This document shows, piece after piece, positions 45,251 to 53,695 of a DNA stretch of 64,000 bases. The notes beneath the pieces were generated by a model. It was not told the origin of the DNA and made no database searches. It worked only from the letters and a program-made list of their open reading frames with translations. Position numbers and translations under genes: made by a program. Source of the stretch: Actinomyces haliotis (lineage in GTDB: Bacteria; Actinomycetota; Actinomycetes; Actinomycetales; Actinomycetaceae); contig NZ_JACWNA010000019.1 in the NCBI RefSeq assembly GCF_015355765.1, forward strand, positions 1 through 64,000. The letters run 5' to 3'. Each line of letters opens with the position of its first letter. Position 1 is the first letter of the stretch.

Positions 45251-47557
45251 TCAGCGCTGCGAGAGGACAAAGGGGTGCACGCTCGCGGCTCCTCCGCGCA
45301 GGAGCATCGCGCCGGCCACCGTGAGGGTCCATCCCGAGTCTGTCCAGTCGTCGACGAGGACGACCCGCGCCCCCTGCAGACCGGCGAGCGCGTTCCGGTT
45401 CCAGTCCGCCATCGTGAGCGAGCGGGCGACGTCGGCCAGGCGGAAGGCTGAGCCGACGTCGTGGCGCCCGGGCTCGCCAGTCACCCCCATGATCCCGAGC
45501 GGGCGGGCCGCGAGCTGGTGGGCGACTGCCCGTCCCAGCTGCCGCACCAGCTGCGGGCGGCGCCTCGACTCGACGATGACGACGACGAGCTCGCCGGCCC
45601 CTCCCGCACCGGAGGCGTCGAGAGCGTCCAGCGGCCCCTCGCTGCTGGGGAGCCCGTCGTCGTCCGCGTCTCCTGAGCCGATGAGGGAGCCGAGCCGGTC
45701 CGCGACCTCGAGGACGGGGCCGCGGAGCACGCCCGGGACCTGGCCGTCCTCTCCCGACTCGACGAGATCGCGAAGCGCGCCCGAGATCCCGAGGCCGTCG
45801 AGGCGACCCACGGCCATGCCCTCGCGGAGCCGCTCCGCCTCGCCGATCTTGCCCTTGAGGTCCGGGAGGCCGAGCCGGGCCATGCCGGTGGGCCACTGCT
45901 TGCGCGGCTCGAGGCTCACGCCGACGCGGGTCAGCGACTCGCGCGCCGCCTCGACCTCGGTCGCGCTGGCGGCGGCGGCGAGATCGAGCCCGCCGCACAG
46001 GTCGCACTTGCCGCAGCGCCAGCCCTCCGGCATCTCGGGGTCGTCGAGGGCGGCGCGCAGGAAGGCCATGCGGCACTGGGGAGCCTCGAGGCGCTCGTAC
46101 CGGAGCATCGAGTCTTGCTCACCCAGCCTGGCCGCCTCGACCCGCTGGTAGCGCTCGGAGTCGTAGACCCAGGACTCGCCCGTGGACTCCCAGCCGCCGC
46201 GCACCCGGCGAACCGCGCCGTCGACGTCGAGGACCTTGAGCATCGACTCCAGGCGCGTGCGCCGCAGGCTCGTCACCGTCTCGAGGACGTTCGTGCTCAT
46301 GACGCCGTTGCCCTCGGCTCGAGCGGCGTCGAGGCCGGCAAGGACCTCGCGGACGTCCGGCTCCGGAGGGAAGCCCTGCGCGCCGAACCAGTCCCAGATG
46401 GAACGGTCCTCGGCACCGGGCAGGAGGACGACCTCAGCCCGGGCCACCCCGCGCCCGGCGCGGCCGACCTGCTGGTAGTACGAGACGGGCGAGCTCGGGG
46501 CGCCGACGTGGACGACGAAGCCGAGGTCCGGCTTGTCGAAGCCCATGCCGAGCGCGCTCGTCGCCACGAGCGCCTTGACGCGGTTCTCCTTGAGGCTCAC
46601 CTCGAGCCGCTCGCGCTCGGCCGGGTCCGTCTGACCGGTGTAGGTCGCGACCTGCAGCCCGGCCTCGCGCAGGCGCTGGGCGACCTCGCCGGCGGCGGAG
46701 ACGGTGAGGCAGTAGACGATCCCGGAGCCGGGCTGGGAGCGCAGGTAGTCCGTGAGCCACGCGAGCCGCGTGGCCGCGTCCGGCAGGGTGCGCACACCCA
46801 GGTGGAGGGACTCGCGCTCGAGCGTGCCGCGCAGGACGAGGACCTCGGGCGCCTCGTGCCCCATGGCCCGCCCCGCGAGCTGCTCGGCGACGTCGTCGGT
46901 GACACGCTTGTTGGCGGTCGCCGTCGTCGCGAGGACCGGGGTGGCGGGCGGCAGCTCGGCGAGGAGCGTGCGGATGCGTCGGTAGTCGGGACGGAAGTCG
47001 TGGCCCCAGTCGGAGATGCAGTGCGCCTCGTCGATGACGACGAGCCCGGCGTCGGAGGCGAGGTGGGGGAGGACCTCGTCGCGGAAGACCGGGTTGTTGA
47101 GGCGCTCGGGGGAGACGAGGAGGACGTCGACGGCGCCGTCGCGGACCTGGCCCTCGATCTCGTCCCACTGGGTGGCGTTGGCCGAGTTCATCGTGACGGC
47201 GTTGATGCCGGCGCGCTGGGCGGCAGAGACCTGGTCCCGCATGAGCGCGAGGAGAGGCGAGATGATGACTGTCGCGCCGGCGCCCGTGCGCGCGCCCGGC
47301 GAGGGGATCGGGTCGCCGTCGTGCCAGCCGGCCCAGTCCTCCCGCAGAAGGACGGTGGAGACGAAGTAGACGGCGGACTTGCCCCAGCCGGTGCGCTGGA
47401 CGACGAGGGCGCGGCGGTGGTCGACGACGAGGGCCTCGATGGCGCGCCACTGGTCCTCGCGCAGGGCGGCGTCCGGCCGGCCGACGAGCTCGCGCAGGAC
47501 GACCTCAGCGCGCTCGCGGATGGGGGAGTGGGCGTCGGGGGTGCTCGTCTCGCTCAT
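45251..47557 (-). CDS. RecQ-family DNA helicase fused to a phosphoribosyltransferase-like domain
   Basis: This 768-aa protein carries a RecQ helicase core: Walker A in QRTGWGKSAVYF, the DEAHCISDWGHDFRPDYR aromatic loop and YYQQVGRAGRG (motif VI). A zinc-binding cysteine set follows (C..CGKCDLC). No HRDC domain is seen. The last 200 residues instead resemble a type I phosphoribosyltransferase: VVLVDDWTDSGWTLTVAGA is the PRPP-binding loop. Such fusions occur in actinobacteria and may link DNA unwinding to nucleotide metabolism or damage sensing. TAGCGT lies six bases before the ATG (47564-47569 on this strand). Confidence 0.85.
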   Translation of the reverse strand: MSETSTPDAHSPIRERAEVVLRELVGRPDAALREDQWRAIEALVVDHRRALVVQRTGWGKSAVYFVSTVLLREDWAGWHDGDPIPSPGARTGAGATVIISPLLALMRDQVSAAQRAGINAVTMNSANATQWDEIEGQVRDGAVDVLLVSPERLNNPVFRDEVLPHLASDAGLVVIDEAHCISDWGHDFRPDYRRIRTLLAELPPATPVLATTATANKRVTDDVAEQLAGRAMGHEAPEVLVLRGTLERESLHLGVRTLPDAATRLAWLTDYLRSQPGSGIVYCLTVSAAGEVAQRLREAGLQVATYTGQTDPAERERLEVSLKENRVKALVATSALGMGFDKPDLGFVVHVGAPSSPVSYYQQVGRAGRGVARAEVVLLPGAEDRSIWDWFGAQGFPPEPDVREVLAGLDAARAEGNGVMSTNVLETVTSLRRTRLESMLKVLDVDGAVRRVRGGWESTGESWVYDSERYQRVEAARLGEQDSMLRYERLEAPQCRMAFLRAALDDPEMPEGWRCGKCDLCGGLDLAAAASATEVEAARESLTRVGVSLEPRKQWPTGMARLGLPDLKGKIGEAERLREGMAVGRLDGLGISGALRDLVESGEDGQVPGVLRGPVLEVADRLGSLIGSGDADDDGLPSSEGPLDALDASGAGGAGELVVVIVESRRRPQLVRQLGRAVAHQLAARPLGIMGVTGEPGRHDVGSAFRLADVARSLTMADWNRNALAGLQGARVVLVDDWTDSGWTLTVAGAMLLRGGAASVHPFVLSQR

Positions 47558-47621
47558 GCCGTCACGCTAACGCCTCACTCCGACGTGAACTCGTGGGCCG
47601 TACATGAGTGACGCAGAACGT

Positions 47622-47672
47622 ACAGGAACCTGCTGTACCTGCTTGACGAGGTTTAACAGGAGCCTGTAACGT
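47622..47672 (+). promoter_or_regulatory. marR promoter with embedded operators
   Basis: The promoter is TTGACG (47643-47648), 18 bp, TAACGT (47667-47672). The palindrome ACAGGAGCCTGT (47656-47667) sits in the spacer; a related site ACAGGAACCTG (47622-47632), inside the wider repeat GTACAG-N7-CTGTAC, lies just upstream, and ACAGGTACC (47691-47699) downstream. This is the expected arrangement for MarR autorepression, and the upstream site is about 65 bases from the recQ start. Confidence 0.65.
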
Positions 47673-47734
47673 CACCCTCGTCAGAAACCGACAGGTACCC
47701 GTAGAAAGGTGCCCATACGACTCAGGAGAACACC

Positions 47735-48625
47735 ATGACGACCGTGGAATCGAACTCGGACCCGAACCAGAACACCAACCGTCCCACCGACGAGCCCGTC
47801 GACGCCGGCGCCGCCGACCAGGACGCCCGCCCCGACCGCTCCGCCGTCGAGACCCGGCTTCACCGCCTCCAGCACCTCCTCCGCCGCCGTCACCACGAGC
47901 AGCGCGGCCCCCACGGCGCCGGGCGCTTCGGCGACGCGACCCGCGGCCGCGGCCGCGTCATCGCGGCTCTCCAGATGCAGAGCCCCATCCCCACCCGCGA
48001 GCTCGCCTACCTGCTCGACATCCGCCAGCAGTCCCTCAACGAGCTCCTCAAGAAGCTCGAGGGCGACGGCCTCGTCGAGCGCACCCCCTCCGAGAAGGAC
48101 AAGCGGGTCATGCTCGTCTCCCTCACCGACGTCGGCCGCGCCGCCGAGGTCGGTGCCGCACGGGCCGACTACCTGGCCGCCCTCACCGACGACGAGGCCG
48201 CGACCCTCTCCGGGCTGCTCGACAAGGTCATCGACTCCCTCGAGGCCGAGCTCGGCGTCGACGCCGACGAGGACCCCGCCGACTGGCAGGCCGAGGCCCG
48301 TCGCCGCATGGGTGACGAGCGCTTCGAGGCCATGATGCGCATGCGCGAGGAGGGCTTCGGCCCCCGCCCCTTCGGCCCTGGCCCCTTCGGACGCGAGGAC
48401 GGCCCCTTCGGTGGGCCCCACCACGGCGGCCCGCACGGGATGAACCAGGGCCACCGCCGCGGCCCGGCGGGCGAGGACGGCCCGCGCCGCGGCGAGTTCG
48501 GCCCTGGCTTCCCCGGCGGCGAGGTGCCCGAGCGCGGCGCCCGCGAGTTCCGCGGCGGCCGCCGCCTCGGACGCTTCGGACGCCCGAGCAGCTCCGGCCT
48601 CGAGGGCTGGGGCGAGCGCGCCTGA
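47735..48625 (+). CDS. MarR-family regulator with Gly/Pro/Arg-rich tail
   Basis: This 296-aa protein has a disordered N-terminal 38 residues and a winged helix-turn-helix (residues about 40-165: VIAALQMQSPIPTRELAYLL recognition region, LERTPSEKDKRVMLVSLTDVG-like wing). A 100-residue tail is rich in Gly, Pro, Phe and Arg (repeated FGPG, GPHHGG). MarR proteins usually respond to small phenolic or oxidative signals. The tail is much longer than in normal MarR proteins (about 150 aa) and could be disordered. It is divergent from recQ and preceded by its own operator-bearing promoter. Confidence 0.85.
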   Translation: MTTVESNSDPNQNTNRPTDEPVDAGAADQDARPDRSAVETRLHRLQHLLRRRHHEQRGPHGAGRFGDATRGRGRVIAALQMQSPIPTRELAYLLDIRQQSLNELLKKLEGDGLVERTPSEKDKRVMLVSLTDVGRAAEVGAARADYLAALTDDEAATLSGLLDKVIDSLEAELGVDADEDPADWQAEARRRMGDERFEAMMRMREEGFGPRPFGPGPFGREDGPFGGPHHGGPHGMNQGHRRGPAGEDGPRRGEFGPGFPGGEVPERGAREFRGGRRLGRFGRPSSSGLEGWGERA

Positions 48626-48657
48626 CGGCCCGAGCCTCAGCGCTCCACCACGAGCCG

Positions 48658-48710
48658 GACCTTCCTGGACCAGCACGACGCCGACGGCGCCCGGCTCGTC
48701 CAGGGAGGTC
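48658..48710 (+). terminator. Stem-loop after marR
   Basis: A 13-bp stem (48658-48670 with 48698-48710, one G-T pair) encloses a 27-nt loop. A competing stem is CGAGCCGG (48651-48658) with CCGGCTCG (48691-48698). The loop carries GCCGACGGCGCC, as do two other terminators in the window. Confidence 0.5.
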
Positions 48711-48857
48711 TGGCTCGCGCTCGTCTGGGCGGGCACGGGGGCGTGCGCGTGTCGGTGCGTTCGCCCGCGGCGGCGCCCCGGCTCCGTCTCGGCTTCTGGG
48801 AGCGCCGCGCCCCGACTTGCGACGCTCCCGCCGTCGTCGGTTATGCTCCGCCCACAA

Positions 48858-48944
48858 CCATCCCGAGCGGCTGAGAGACCTGGCTCCACGACGCCGCAGC
48901 AACCACGTCCACGACGGGCGAGGTGCTCCAGCCAGGAACGATGG
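48858..48944 (+). ncRNA. SAM riboswitch (S-box) leader
   Basis: The S-box core is readable: GGCTGAGAGACCTGGC, then CGCAGCAACC, then GAGGTGCTCCAGCCAGGAACGATGG. The closing P1 stem is CCATC (48858-48862) with GATGG (48940-48944). It precedes two MetE-like genes. Family knowledge: SAM binding switches off methionine-synthesis genes. The start and end are set from P1. Confidence 0.85.
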
Positions 48945-48953
48945 AAGGCACAC

Positions 48954-49067
48954 ATGAACACCACCCGATGCGAGGCGGACGCCCCCGGCGCCTGTCGCCG
49001 TACCGTGAGGACGGAGTCTCCCCTGCCCGCGCAGCCGCGCGGTGCAGGGGCGGTCATGCCCCGCTGA
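48954..49067 (+). CDS. Possible leader ORF between riboswitch and metE-like genes
   Basis: This is a 37-codon frame (MNTTRCEADAPGACRRTV...) ten bases after the riboswitch P1 stem, containing two Cys codons, with GGAAGG ahead of the ATG. The strong attenuator hairpin (49020-49050) lies inside it, so its translation would melt that hairpin. It may be a fortuitous open frame; no homologue is recognised. Confidence 0.3.
   Translation: MNTTRCEADAPGACRRTVRTESPLPAQPRGAGAVMPR
49020..49050 (+). terminator. Attenuator hairpin downstream of the SAM riboswitch
   Basis: The stem CCCCTGC-CCGCGC / GCGCGG-GCAGGGG (13 bp, one bulged T at 49043) has an AGCC tetraloop. It lies about 75 bases after the riboswitch and 120 bases before the first metE-like start, the right place for a SAM-controlled terminator. 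Confidence 0.6.
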
Positions 49068-49171
49068 GGCGCCCGGTCGTCTCAGCCCCAAGTCGTGCGA
49101 CCCGCCCGGGTCACGACGCCGGTCCCCGAACGCAAGCCCGCGGCGCCGCCGCAGCCACGAAAAGGACCACC

Positions 49172-50380
49172 ATGACCACCCGCATCCGCACCACCCACGT
49201 CGGCTCCCTCCCGCGCACCGACACCCTCCTCAAGGCCAACGCCGACCACGCCGCCGGAAGCCTCTCCGACGCCGAGCTCGCCGACGTCGTGACCCGGGAG
49301 ACCGACGCCGTCGTCGCCCGCCAGGCCGAGATCGGCCTCGACGTCGTCAACGACGGCGAGTACGGCCACGCCATGACCGAGAAGGTCGACTACGGCGGCT
49401 GGTGGTCCTACTCCTTCGAGCGCTTCTCCGGCCTCGAGATCCTCCACGAGCTCCCCGAGCACAAGCCGACCCCCGCCGGCAAGCTCGAGCTCGACGACAT
49501 GGGCGACCGCCGCGACTGGGTGGCCTTCGCCGACGCCTACTCCGACCCCACCAGCGGCATCCACCTCGCCACCGCCCCCGCACCCGTGTGGCCCACCGTC
49601 ACCGGCGAGATCCGCTACACCGGCCAGGACGTCGTCTCCCGCGACATCACGGCCCTCAAGTCCGCCCTGGAGAAGGCCGGCAAGCCCGTCTCCGACGGCT
49701 TCATCGCCTCCATCTCCCCGGCCGCCGCCGCCCGGATCGGCAACCAGTACTACGAGGACGACGAGGCCGCCGTGTGGGCCTGGGCCGAGGGCCTGCGCGA
49801 GGAGTACAAGGCGATCACCGACGCCGGGCTCACCGTCCAGATCGACGCCCCCGACCTCGCCGAGTCCTGGGACCAGTTCAAGGTCGCGCCGTCGGTCGAG
49901 GACTACCGCCGCTTCTCCGCCGTCCGCATCGATGCCCTCAACCACGCCCTCGAGGGCATCGACCCCGACCAGGTCCGCTACCACATCTGCTGGGGCTCCT
50001 GGCACGGCCCGCACTCCACGGACCTCGGCCTCGACAAGATCGTCGACCTGGCCCTCGCCGTCAACGCCAACGGCTTCACCTTCGAGGCCGCGAACGCCCG
50101 CCACGAGCACGAGTGGCGCGTGTGGAAGGGCCTCGTCGAGGACGGCGGGCTCGCCGACGGCAAGTACCTGATCCCCGGCGTCGTCTCCCACGCCACGAAC
50201 GTCCTCGAGCACCCCGAGCTCGTCGCCGAGCGCATCGAGCGCTTCACGAGCATCGTCGGCCCCGAGCGCGTCGTGGCCTCGACGGACTGCGGCCTGGGCG
50301 GGCGTGTCCACTCCCACATCGCCTGGGCCAAGCTCGAGTCCCTCGCCGAGGGCGCCCGCATCGCGAGCGAGCGGGTCTGA
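49172..50380 (+). CDS. MetE-like methyltransferase, copy 1 (YxjG/YxjH type)
   Basis: This 402-aa protein corresponds to the C-terminal catalytic half of cobalamin-independent methionine synthase. It opens RTTHVGSLPRTDTLL, as in Bacillus YxjG/YxjH. Zinc ligands are in place: His271 and Cys273 (YHICWGSWHGPH), Glu305 (FEAANARHEHEW) and Cys373 (TDCGLGG). Lacking the N-terminal folate half, such proteins probably use another methyl donor to methylate homocysteine, perhaps S-methylated compounds; this is inference. It is controlled by the S-box leader and sits 29 bases before a paralogue. Confidence 0.88.
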   Translation: MTTRIRTTHVGSLPRTDTLLKANADHAAGSLSDAELADVVTRETDAVVARQAEIGLDVVNDGEYGHAMTEKVDYGGWWSYSFERFSGLEILHELPEHKPTPAGKLELDDMGDRRDWVAFADAYSDPTSGIHLATAPAPVWPTVTGEIRYTGQDVVSRDITALKSALEKAGKPVSDGFIASISPAAAARIGNQYYEDDEAAVWAWAEGLREEYKAITDAGLTVQIDAPDLAESWDQFKVAPSVEDYRRFSAVRIDALNHALEGIDPDQVRYHICWGSWHGPHSTDLGLDKIVDLALAVNANGFTFEAANARHEHEWRVWKGLVEDGGLADGKYLIPGVVSHATNVLEHPELVAERIERFTSIVGPERVVASTDCGLGGRVHSHIAWAKLESLAEGARIASERV

Positions 50381-50409
50381 GCGGCACCCGCCGCGAGAGG
50401 ATCAGCAGC

Positions 50410-51612
50410 ATGACTCACATCCGTACCACGCACGTCGGCTCCCTGCCGCGCACGCCCGAGCTCCTCGACGCGAACCTCCGTCGCGCCGACGGCTCCATCA
50501 CCGAGGAGGCCTTCCACGACGTCCTCACCGACGCCGTCGCCAAGGTCGTCGCCCGCCAGCACGAGATCGGCCTCGACGTCGTCAACGAGGGCGAGTACGG
50601 CCACATCACCTCCGGCGCCGTCGACTACGGCGCCTGGTGGAACTACTCCTTCTCCCGCCTCGGCGGCCTCACCATGACCGACGAGGACCGCTGGGCGAGC
50701 ACCGAGACCGTCCGCTCCGAGCCCGGGCACATCCGTCTCACGACGATGAGGGACCGCCGCGACCGAGTCCGCTTCAACGAGGCCTACGAGGACCCGACGA
50801 CCGGCATCCTCACCGGCCGCAGCGTCGTCGGGAACCCCAAGATCACGGGCCCGATCACGTACATCGGCGACGACGCCGTCAAGGCCGACGTCGACCTCCT
50901 CGTCCAGGGCCTCAAGGACAACGGCCTCACGCCCGCCGACGGCTTCGTCGCCGCCCTCTCCCCGGGGTCCGCCGCGCGCATGAAGAACGCCTACTACGAC
51001 GACGAGGACGCCCTCCTCGACGACTGCGCCGACGCCATGCACGAGGAGTACAAGGCGATCACCGACGCCGGGCTCACGGTCCAGCTCGACGCCCCCGACA
51101 TGGCCGAGTCCTGGGACCAGATCAACCCCGAGCCGACCGTCGCCGACTACCGCGAGTTCATCGCCAAGCGAGCCGCCGCGGCGAACCGCGCCCTCGAGGG
51201 GATCCCGGCCGAGCAGGTCCGCTTCCACGTCTGCTGGGGCTCCTGGCACGGCCCGCACACGACCGACATCCCCTTCAAGGAGATCGTCGACATCGTCCTG
51301 AAGGTCAACGCCGGCGGCTACACCTTCGAGGCCGCCAACGCCCGCCACGAGCACGAGTGGAGCCTCTGGAAGGGCGTCAGCCTCCCCGAGGACAAGGTCA
51401 TCATCCCGGGCTGCGTCTCGCACTCGACCAACGTCGTCGAGCACCCCGAGCTCGTCGCGGAGCGCATCACGCGGTTCGCCGAGATCGTCGGCCCGGAGCG
51501 CGTCATCGCGTCGACCGACTGCGGCCTGGGCGGGCGCGTCCACCCGCTCATCGCCTGGGCGAAGCTCGAGTCCCTCGCCGAGGGCGCCCGCATCGCCTCC
51601 GAGAGGTTCTGA
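50410..51612 (+). CDS. MetE-like methyltransferase, copy 2 (YxjG/YxjH type)
   Basis: This 400-aa protein is a tandem paralogue of the preceding gene. It shares the opening IRTTHVGSLPRT and the Zn-site blocks FHVCWGSWHGPH, FEAANARHEHEW and STDCGLGG, but the segment around residues 75-130 differs strongly (TMTDEDRWASTETV versus LHELPEHKPTPAG in copy 1). The divergence is in the region expected to shape the methyl-donor pocket, so the two may have different donors. AGGATCAGC precedes the ATG. It very probably shares the SAM-riboswitch transcript. Confidence 0.88.
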   Translation: MTHIRTTHVGSLPRTPELLDANLRRADGSITEEAFHDVLTDAVAKVVARQHEIGLDVVNEGEYGHITSGAVDYGAWWNYSFSRLGGLTMTDEDRWASTETVRSEPGHIRLTTMRDRRDRVRFNEAYEDPTTGILTGRSVVGNPKITGPITYIGDDAVKADVDLLVQGLKDNGLTPADGFVAALSPGSAARMKNAYYDDEDALLDDCADAMHEEYKAITDAGLTVQLDAPDMAESWDQINPEPTVADYREFIAKRAAAANRALEGIPAEQVRFHVCWGSWHGPHTTDIPFKEIVDIVLKVNAGGYTFEAANARHEHEWSLWKGVSLPEDKVIIPGCVSHSTNVVEHPELVAERITRFAEIVGPERVIASTDCGLGGRVHPLIAWAKLESLAEGARIASERF

Positions 51613-51684
51613 GCGCTCCCGAGCGGGCACCGCGCGCTCGGACGTACGGTCCGTCCTGGGCGTGGCGCTGGCTACCCTGGGCGC

Positions 51685-53556
51685 GTGGAGACCCTCGTCA
51701 TCGCGGTCCTCGGCCTGCTCATCATCGCCGCCTGCAACCAGCTCGCGCCCAAGGTCGGCGTCGCCTCGCCCCTCATCCTCCTGGCCGTCGGGGTCCTCGT
51801 CGGCTTCCTGCCCTGGGTGGGCACAGTGAGCGTCGACCCCGAGATCATCCTCGAGGTCGTCCTCCCGCCTCTGCTCTTCGGCGCCGCCGTCGGCATGCCC
51901 GTCATGGACTTCCGCCGCGAGCTGCGCAGCGTCGCCGGTCTCGCGATCGGCCTCGTCGTCATCTCCGCGATCGTCATCGGCCTCGCGGTCCACGCGCTCG
52001 TCCCGGCGGTCTCGCTCGCCTGGGCGATCGCTCTCGGCGCCGTCCTCAGCCCCACCGACGCCGTTGCCGTCTCCATCGCACGCGGTGCCGGGGTCAACCA
52101 CCGGATCATCACGATCCTCGAGGGCGAGGGCCTCTTCAACGACGCCACCGCCCTCGTCCTCCTCTCCGCCGCCGTCTCCGCGGGCCAGGCCGGCGGAGAG
52201 GGCGTCACCGCGTGGGGAGTCGCCGGGGAGTTCGTCCTCGCCCTCGGCGTCGCCGTCGTCATCGGGCTCGTGGTGGGCGAGATCGGGGTCCGGGTGCGCG
52301 GGCGCATCACCGACCCCGCCGCGGACACCGTCTTCTCCTTCGTCATGCCCTTCCTCGCCTCGGTGCCCGCCGACCACCTCGGCGGCTCCGGGCTCGTGGC
52401 CGCCGTCGTCGCCGGGCTCGTCGTGTCCCGGCGGCGGGTCTCCGTCATGGGCGCCCAGAACCGACGCTTCGCCCAGCAGAACTGGAAGACCGCCGAGCTC
52501 GTCCTCGAGGGCGGCATCTTCCTGTTCATGGGGCTGCAGGCCTACGGCATCTACCACGAGGTCGACGTCCTGCCCGGGGGGCCCGGCGTCGGCCGCGCGG
52601 TCCTCGTGGCCGTCACCGCGGGTGCGCTCACCGTCGTGCTCCGCGCCGTCTTCGTCGCGCCGCTGCTCGCCTGGCTCGCCTCCGCGCGCCACCGCAACGC
52701 CCGCCGCGTCGCGGTCGGCGCCGAGCGTCTTGAGCAGTTCGAGGAGCGCCTCTCCCACGCCTGCGACGTCGATGACGAGATGCTCGCCGCCCGCAACCTC
52801 ACCCAGGACGACTGGGCCCGCGCCCTGGACCGGTGGCGGCATCGCCTCGACCGCGGCCACCGCAAGCAGAATCGCGTCGCCGGCGACCTCGCCTACTGGA
52901 CGCAGACCCCGCTCGGGCCCCGTGAGGGAAGCGTCATCGTGTGGGCGGGGATGCGCGGGGTCGTCACCCTCGCTGCCGCCCAGACCCTCCCGTTCACCGC
53001 ACCGATGCGCCCCGTCCTCCTGCTGGTCGCGCTGCTCGTGGCCGGAGGCTCCCTCGTCATCCAGGGGCTCACCCTCGTCCCGCTCATCGCCCGGGTCAGG
53101 CCCCAGACGGCCGACCCCGAGGAGGAGGCCGCCGAGCAGAGGCGCCTCCTCAAGCTCCTCGGCCACGCTGTCAAGGACACTGCCCTGGCCCGCGCGATGC
53201 AGGAGCAGTACGAGGCCGGCAACACGGCCACGCGCGACGCCGGCCGCTCCCTCTCGCTCGTCGGCCGGACGGGTCTGGCGCAGCAGCGCGCGCGGAGGGA
53301 CGACGACGTTGAACAGCCCGTGCCGCAAGCCGCGCCGGTCTCGCAGGAGGCGGACCAGCACGACGCCGTCGAGGCCGCCGAGGAGGCCATCGAGCCGCTG
53401 AGCCGCGAGCAGGTCCGTGACCTCGCCATCGAGGCGATCCAGACGCAGCGCGACGCCCTCATCGAGGCGCGCGACGAGGGCCTCTTCCACTCGTCGGCCC
53501 TGGAGCTCGCCCTCGAGCGCCTCGACGCCGAGGAGATCATGCTGTCCTCCCACTGA
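51685..53556 (+). CDS. CPA1-family Na+/H+ antiporter, copy 1
   Basis: This is a 623-aa monovalent cation:proton antiporter. About twelve membrane segments lie in residues 1-460, with transport-site blocks SPTDAVAVSIARG and EGEGLFNDATALVLL (the ND pair) and the late WAGMRGVVTLAAAQTLP. A long cytoplasmic tail ends in RDLAIEAIQTQRDALIEARD and LERLDAEEIML, shared with its neighbour. TACCCT (51673-51678) is six bases before the GTG, with no ribosome-binding site. It works in Na+ export or pH balance. Confidence 0.9.
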   Translation: METLVIAVLGLLIIAACNQLAPKVGVASPLILLAVGVLVGFLPWVGTVSVDPEIILEVVLPPLLFGAAVGMPVMDFRRELRSVAGLAIGLVVISAIVIGLAVHALVPAVSLAWAIALGAVLSPTDAVAVSIARGAGVNHRIITILEGEGLFNDATALVLLSAAVSAGQAGGEGVTAWGVAGEFVLALGVAVVIGLVVGEIGVRVRGRITDPAADTVFSFVMPFLASVPADHLGGSGLVAAVVAGLVVSRRRVSVMGAQNRRFAQQNWKTAELVLEGGIFLFMGLQAYGIYHEVDVLPGGPGVGRAVLVAVTAGALTVVLRAVFVAPLLAWLASARHRNARRVAVGAERLEQFEERLSHACDVDDEMLAARNLTQDDWARALDRWRHRLDRGHRKQNRVAGDLAYWTQTPLGPREGSVIVWAGMRGVVTLAAAQTLPFTAPMRPVLLLVALLVAGGSLVIQGLTLVPLIARVRPQTADPEEEAAEQRRLLKLLGHAVKDTALARAMQEQYEAGNTATRDAGRSLSLVGRTGLAQQRARRDDDVEQPVPQAAPVSQEADQHDAVEAAEEAIEPLSREQVRDLAIEAIQTQRDALIEARDEGLFHSSALELALERLDAEEIMLSSH

Positions 53557-53695
53557 GGCCGCTCCGCGGAGCGCTCGCTCGCGCGCCGGTGGCCGGCCGG
53601 ATCGGGCGGCCCCCCGTCCGTGAGCGTGCCCACGAGCCCCGGGGGGGGCACCCGCCCGCCGCGCGGTCCGAGCGGTGCGCGCCTAGGGTGGCCCG

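Noticed and set aside
48660-48780. Possible minus-strand coding remnant after marR
   Set aside because: A short peptide-like similarity to the antisense of 42771-42819 is explained better by shared stem-loop sequence than by coding.
49978-53553. 1191-codon open frame on the minus strand across the MetE-like and antiporter genes
   Set aside because: Same antisense effect; composition is low-complexity and runs through three well-supported plus-strand genes.
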